From NCBI RefSeq assembly GCF_002968335.2, contig NZ_CP134398.1, forward strand, positions 620,001 through 684,000: a DNA stretch of 64,000 bases, written 5' to 3'. Below the pieces are notes generated by a model. It was given only the letters and a program-made list of their open reading frames with translations, was not told where the DNA came from and made no database searches. The translations under genes and the position numbers were made by a program. Positions 58,870-64,000 of this stretch are shown here, piece by piece. How positions within the stretch are numbered: the first letter of the stretch is position 1; every line of letters begins with the position of its first letter. The stretch comes from Mycobacterium sp. ITM-2016-00316 (GTDB lineage: Bacteria > Actinomycetota > Actinomycetes > Mycobacteriales > Mycobacteriaceae).

Positions 58870-59244
58870 TCAGCCTTTCAGCGGGAGGCAGTCGTGCAGA
58901 CCGGCGGGGTCGGTGCCCTCGCCCGGCTCGATGGCGCTGCGGTGCAACACCGCGCGACTCGGGGTCAGGCGTACACCGCCCTCGGTGACCTCGGCGGTGC
59001 CGTCGACGATCAGCGAGTAGCCGGTCGGTTCCCGCGGCGGCCAGAGCACGGTGACGGCCTCGTGTGCGGCGGCGTTGCGCGCAGTGGTGTTGCCGACCGG
59101 GCCGATGGTGAACGCACCGCCCTCCAAGACCGGAGCCACCGCCACCGTGTGGGCCCGGAAGTCGTCGCCGACGGTGATCAGATAGCCCAATGGGAAATCG
59201 GCAAGAGTCTGCCCGAGCTTGTCCAGATCCACCTTCACGCTCAT
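58870..59244 (-). CDS. PPOX-class FMN/F420-binding split-barrel protein
   Basis: This 124-residue split beta-barrel protein resembles pyridoxamine-phosphate-oxidase-type proteins: LADFPLGYLITVGDDFRAHTVAV, GPVGNTTARNAAAHEAVTVLWPP and GYSLIVDGTAEV. Small actinobacterial members bind FMN, F420 or haem. The cofactor cannot be decided from sequence. It is divergent from the SDR gene, with only 39 bp between. Confidence 0.83.
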   Translation of the reverse strand: MSVKVDLDKLGQTLADFPLGYLITVGDDFRAHTVAVAPVLEGGAFTIGPVGNTTARNAAAHEAVTVLWPPREPTGYSLIVDGTAEVTEGGVRLTPSRAVLHRSAIEPGEGTDPAGLHDCLPLKG

Positions 59245-59251
59245 GGGAGGA

Positions 59252-59257
59252 ACAATA
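59252..59257 (-). promoter_or_regulatory. -10 box of a leaderless promoter for the PPOX gene
   Basis: On the minus strand TATTGT lies 7 nt before the ATG at 59244, and the intervening TCCTCCC is not a ribosome site. Confidence 0.5.
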
Positions 59258-59283
59258 ACGACGCCGGGCGGAGTTAACGAAGC

Positions 59284-60108
59284 ATGCCACTTCCCGCCCC
59301 GTCACCCACCACCACCGCCGTCATCACCGGAGCATCGGCGGGTATCGGCGCCGATATCGCCCGTGAGCTCGTTTCCCGCGGATATGGGGTCACCCTGGTC
59401 GCGCGGCGTGAGGACAAGCTGCGCGAGCTGGCCGCCGAACTGGCCGGATCGGCCCGGGTCGAGGTCATCGCCTGCGATGTCTCCGATCCCGATGCTCGCG
59501 CCGGACTGCTCGACGAGGTCGAGCGACGCGGACTGCAGGCCGAAATCCTGGTCAACAACGCCGGCATCGGCACCATGGGCGCGGTCAAGGACGCGGACGT
59601 GGCCGACGAGATCGCCCAGATCCGGGTCAACGTGGAGGCCGTCATCGACCTGACGACGCGCGCCGTGCAGCTGATGGTCCCGCGCGGTCGTGGCGCCATC
59701 CTCAACGTCGGCTCGACCGCGGGGTTCCAGCCCTTCCCCGGGCAGGCCGGCTACGCGGCGACCAAGGCGTTCGTCCGGTCCTACACCGACGGGCTGCGCG
59801 CCGAGTTGGCCGGCACCGGTGTCACCGTGGCGACACTGAACCCCGGCCCGGTGCGCACCGAGTTCATCGCGGCCGCCGGAATGGACGAACGCGAATTCGC
59901 GGACGCCTTCCCGAAATTCATGTGGGTGCGCGCGCGTGAGGTGGCCAAGGCCGGGATCGATGCCCTCGCCGACGATCGCGGCAGCGTCATCCCAGGCCTG
60001 GCCAATCAGGTGTCCACCCGGCTCTTTCAGCTGATCCCGAAGCGGCTGCTGCTGCCCCTGCTGGTCAAACAGCATCCCGCGCTCAAGCGCGCGTCCTCAG
60101 CCGGCTGA
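59284..60108 (+). CDS. short-chain dehydrogenase/reductase
   Basis: This 274-residue classical SDR has AVITGASAGIGADIA (cofactor motif), VNNAGIGTMG, the catalytic Ser in LNVGSTAGF and YAATKAF (Tyr-Lys). The C-terminus is basic and hydrophobic (LFQLIPKRLLLPLL), which suggests membrane association as in DltE-type or mycobacterial ketoacyl reductases. NADP(H) preference is suggested by LVARREDKL. The substrate is unknown. The 3' end overlaps the opposite-strand gene by 12 bp. Confidence 0.9.
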   Translation: MPLPAPSPTTTAVITGASAGIGADIARELVSRGYGVTLVARREDKLRELAAELAGSARVEVIACDVSDPDARAGLLDEVERRGLQAEILVNNAGIGTMGAVKDADVADEIAQIRVNVEAVIDLTTRAVQLMVPRGRGAILNVGSTAGFQPFPGQAGYAATKAFVRSYTDGLRAELAGTGVTVATLNPGPVRTEFIAAAGMDEREFADAFPKFMWVRAREVAKAGIDALADDRGSVIPGLANQVSTRLFQLIPKRLLLPLLVKQHPALKRASSAG

Positions 60109-60647
60109 CGGCCAGGGCCGCATCCAGCCCTCGACGGGCAGTTCCAGACCGTTGCACAGGGTGCAGATGGTCCGGTACCAGCCCACCGCGATCAGCAACT
60201 GGAGGCGCTGTTCGTCGGAGAGGCTGTCGCCCAACGCGTTCCAGGTGGCCGTCGACCACGAACCGGACCCTTCGAGCTCGTCGACGGCGGCGATCAGCAC
60301 CCGCTCGTCGGCGGACCACTCGACCACCGCGCCGGTGACCAACGCGTCGCACTCGGCGTCGGACACCCCGGCGATCGGACCCCAGAACGCCGCCTGGCCG
60401 CCCCACTCGTACCCGCAACCGACCAACGCGCAGATCCGCAGGATGGCAATGGTGCGTACCCGTGGCGGCAGCAGCGCGTCGACGTACAGCGCCTCTCCGA
60501 GCTTGCGCAGCCTGGCCGCCAGCGTCGGATGGCGCTGCAGCACGCGCACCAGGAGCAATGGCTCATAGGTGCGGTCGGGATGACCCCAGCTGATGATGCC
60601 CGCGGTGTCCTGCTCGCTCCACGGGGGAGTGAGCGGTGCGACGCGGC

Positions 60648-60651
<4 letters not shown>
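60097..60651 (-). CDS. carboxymuconolactone decarboxylase/AhpD-like protein
   Basis: The 184-residue helical protein fits the CMD family (LRKLGEALYVDALLPPRVRT then LRICALVGCGYEWGGQ, DERVLIAAVDEL, LQLLIAVGWYRTICTL). The AhpD redox CxxC is absent: only one Cys lies in GCGYEW, so a thiol peroxidase role is unlikely. The start GTG 60651 overlaps the amidohydrolase stop (GTGA), which suggests a shared catabolic pathway. Confidence 0.82.
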
Positions 60652-62372
<1,721 letters not shown>

Positions 62373-62378
62373 ACCCCG

Positions 62379-62388
62379 AATGTACGGT
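62379..62388. promoter_or_regulatory. bidirectional leaderless promoter: two overlapping -10 boxes
   Basis: AATGTACGGT holds TACATT on the minus strand (62384-62379), 6 nt before the amidohydrolase ATG at 62372, and TACGGT on the plus strand (62383-62388), 6 nt before the VOC gene GTG at 62395. The two boxes share the TA at 62383-62384, so the entire 22-bp intergenic space is promoter. Confidence 0.55.
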
Positions 62389-62394
62389 CACGGT

Positions 62395-62775
62395 GTGATA
62401 GATCACTTCGGAATCAACTGTGCGGATTGGGAGAAGTCGAAGGCCTTTTACGACAGGGTCCTCGGCGTGCTGGGGTTCACCCGGCAGATGGATTTCCCGG
62501 TCGCCATCGGCTACGGCGTCGACGGCAAACCGGACTTCTGGATCGCGGATATGAGCGCGGGCGAGGCGGCCGGCCCGAACCGTGAGACGCATTTCGCGTT
62601 CCACGCCGCGGACACCGACGCGGTGCGGGCGTTCTATGACGCCGCGTTGGAAGTGGGTGCGGAATCCCTGCATGCGCCGCGGCTGTGGCCCGAATATCAC
62701 CCGGGTTACTTCGGGGCGTTCGTCCGGGACCCGGACGGCAACAACGTGGAGGCGGTCTTTCACGGGGCGGCGTGA
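62395..62775 (+). CDS. VOC-superfamily (glyoxalase/dioxygenase fold) protein
   Basis: This 126-residue VOC protein has IDHFGINCADWEKSKAFYDRV (N-terminal His), ETHFAFHAAD, and the C-terminal RDPDGNNVEAVFH with the Glu metal ligand. GTG 62395 fits a leaderless start; the reading frame upstream is antisense to the amidohydrolase. The family includes glyoxalases, dioxygenases and resistance proteins; the substrate is unknown. Confidence 0.88.
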   Translation: MIDHFGINCADWEKSKAFYDRVLGVLGFTRQMDFPVAIGYGVDGKPDFWIADMSAGEAAGPNRETHFAFHAADTDAVRAFYDAALEVGAESLHAPRLWPEYHPGYFGAFVRDPDGNNVEAVFHGAA

Positions 62776-62792
62776 GGGCGCGCCCGGGTGGG

Positions 62793-62798
62793 TACGTT
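62793..62798 (+). promoter_or_regulatory. -10 box of a leaderless promoter for the DinB gene
   Basis: TACGTT lies 7 nt before the ATG at 62806. Confidence 0.5.
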
Positions 62799-62805
62799 GG
62801 CGACT

Positions 62806-63318
62806 ATGAGTGACGCAGCCAGGGAACTGCTTCGGGACGCCTTCACCAGACTCATCGAGCATGTCGAGGAGCTGACCGACGGGCTGTCCGACGAGGTGTC
62901 GTGGTGGCAGCCGGTGGCCGGTGCGAACAGCGTTGCCTGGCTGATCTGGCACAGCGCCCGTCAGCACGATATCCAGCTCGCCGATATCGCCGGCACCGAG
63001 CAGGTATGGATCCGGGACGGGTGGCGGGAACGCTTCGGGCTGGACCTGCCGGGCAATGACATGGGGTACGGGCACACGCCCGATGAGGTGGCCAAGGTGC
63101 GTGCCCCGGCCGACCTGCTTGCCGGCTACTACCGCGCGGTGCACAAAGTGACGTTGGAGTACATCGCGTCGATCGACGACGCCGAGTTGAAGCGCATCGT
63201 CGACGACAACTGGGATCCGCCGGTGACGGCGAGCGTGCGGCTGGTCAGCATCGTCGACGACAGCGCACAGCACCTCGGGCAGGCCGCGTACCTCAAGGGC
63301 ACGCTGGCCTCGACTTGA
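62806..63318 (+). CDS. DinB/DUF664-type metal-dependent protein (mycothiol-transferase-like)
   Basis: The 170-residue four-helix-bundle protein has the metal-binding pattern: His in WLIWHSARQHDIQLADI and a second His in DDSAQHLGQAAYL. The family includes mycothiol- and bacillithiol-dependent S-transferases, which fits a mycothiol-producing host (inference). ATG 62806 is placed by its leaderless promoter. Confidence 0.87.
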   Translation: MSDAARELLRDAFTRLIEHVEELTDGLSDEVSWWQPVAGANSVAWLIWHSARQHDIQLADIAGTEQVWIRDGWRERFGLDLPGNDMGYGHTPDEVAKVRAPADLLAGYYRAVHKVTLEYIASIDDAELKRIVDDNWDPPVTASVRLVSIVDDSAQHLGQAAYLKGTLAST

Positions 63319-63359
63319 CAGGTGTCAACCCCGGTGCGAGCTACGTCACAGCCCCGGTT

Positions 63360-63365
63360 TAACAT
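63360..63365 (+). promoter_or_regulatory. -10 box of a leaderless promoter for the aldehyde dehydrogenase gene
   Basis: TAACAT lies 6 nt before the ATG at 63372. Confidence 0.5.
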
Positions 63366-63371
63366 GGCTCC

Positions 63372-64000
63372 ATGACTGCCACAGCAGACCGTTCCGACGT
63401 GTCGACCATCCTCAACCCCGCCACCGGCGCGGTGGCCGGCGAGGTGCGCTGGACCAACCCCGCCGATGTACCCCAGATCGCCGCCGGGCTGCGCGAGGCG
63501 CAGCGCGAATGGGAGGCCCGCGGCGCCAAGGGCCGCGCCAAGGTGCTCGCCCGCTACGCCGTCTGGCTGGGCGACCACCGCGACGAGATCGAGCGGTTGC
63601 TGATCGCCGAAACCGGCAAGTCGGCCACCGACGCGGCCCAAGAGGTGCCGCTGCTGATCATGATCCTGTCCTACTACATCAAGACGGTCGAGAAGGCGAT
63701 GGCACCGGACAGCCGACCGGCACCGCTGCCGTTCCTGTCCATCAAGAAAATCGCCGTGCACTACCGCCCGCGTGCGGTCGTCGGGATCATCGCGCCGTGG
63801 AACTACCCCGTCGCCAACGCGATGATGGACGCCATCGGCGCGCTGGCCGCCGGCGCCGCGGTGCTGCTCAAACCGTCCGAGCGCACCCCGCTGACCGCCG
63901 AGGTGTTGCTGCGCGGCTGGCTGGATTCGGGTGCCCCCGAGGTGCTGGCCCTGGCCCAGGGGGCGCGTGAAGTATCCGAGGCCGTCATCGACAACTCCGA
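63372..64000 (+). CDS. aldehyde dehydrogenase family protein, N-terminal part (cut by window end)
   Basis: The open frame of 209 complete codons runs off the window. It begins MTATADRSDVSTILNPATG and has the ALDH segments VVGIIAPWNYPVANAMMDAI (Rossmann region with the catalytic-site Asn) and AAGAAVLLKPSERTPLTAEV (Lys that binds the NAD(P) ribose or phosphate). The catalytic Cys and Glu lie beyond the end. The N-terminus resembles succinate-semialdehyde and long-chain aldehyde dehydrogenases; the subfamily cannot be fixed. Confidence 0.9.
   Translation, partial: MTATADRSDVSTILNPATGAVAGEVRWTNPADVPQIAAGLREAQREWEARGAKGRAKVLARYAVWLGDHRDEIERLLIAETGKSATDAAQEVPLLIMILSYYIKTVEKAMAPDSRPAPLPFLSIKKIAVHYRPRAVVGIIAPWNYPVANAMMDAIGALAAGAAVLLKPSERTPLTAEVLLRGWLDSGAPEVLALAQGAREVSEAVIDNS

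Overview
The window reads as chromosomal DNA of a mycobacterium, most likely a fast-growing Mycolicibacterium-type species. It is GC-rich and densely coded, with many GTG starts and 1-8 nt gene overlaps. The core gene order follows the Mycobacterium tuberculosis stretch mutT3-thiE-thiO-thiS-thiG-lpqL-(...)-thiD-thiC-(...)-xthA-Rv0428c-def-Rv0430-virR-sodC-Rv0433-Rv0434-Rv0435c-pssA-psd-moeA2-Rv0439c-groEL2. Species-specific cassettes sit between these core blocks. Comparisons with M. tuberculosis and M. smegmatis are from memory, not from a search. I recognised no tRNA, rRNA, CRISPR array, insertion sequence or prophage.

Layout. (1) 1-8.4 kb: the tail of a probable NUDIX gene, thiE on the minus strand, and a TPP-riboswitch-led thiO-thiS-thiG run that continues through overlapping genes into an SGNH esterase and an ABC-2 exporter. 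Two tandem M28-type lipoproteins follow; the second has lost several metal ligands. (2) 8.4-13.3 kb: an MMPL transporter and a type III PKS / ICMT-like methyltransferase / FAD oxidoreductase cassette. (3) 13.2-22.2 kb, minus strand: thiC (TPP riboswitch), thiD, a hydrolase and a membrane protein, then a Baeyer-Villiger-type monooxygenase, a DoxX-like protein, a second thiD and two permeases. (4) 22.3-26 kb: an MFS transporter, a small secreted protein and a methyltransferase. (5) 26-33.7 kb, minus strand: def, a GNAT protein, a Wadjet/MksBEF-like jetA-jetB-jetC set, xthA and an unknown gene, all overlapping or nearly so. No jetD nuclease gene is next to it. (6) 33.8-37 kb: DUF3263, virR, sodC, a YbdK-like ligase and a Lon N-domain protein. 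(7) 37-43.6 kb: a complete Mrp Na+/H+ antiporter operon with MrpA and MrpB fused, then a DUF1707 protein. (8) 43.6-50 kb: an SRPBCC protein, a Cdc48-like ATPase, pssA, psd, moeA and an SDR. (9) 50-56 kb: a pair of PH-domain genes (the first frameshifted), a HAD phosphatase, a helicase, and a second copy of the SDR facing a TetR gene across a perfect 20-bp palindrome. (10) 56-58 kb: groEL2 behind two CIRCE elements. (11) 58-64 kb: an AbiEi/DUF559-like gene, small redox and SDR genes, a D-aminoacylase-like amidohydrolase, and VOC, DinB and aldehyde dehydrogenase genes.

How it fits together. Thiamine synthesis is under two TPP riboswitches, and the thiD paralogue coupled to permeases may serve pyrimidine (HMP) salvage. 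Many transcription units appear leaderless: a TANNNT box lies 6-8 nt before the start codon, in two cases using the TAG stop of the upstream gene. The most notable system is the jetABC set welded by overlaps between a GNAT gene and xthA, with exonuclease III in the position where a JetD nuclease would be expected.
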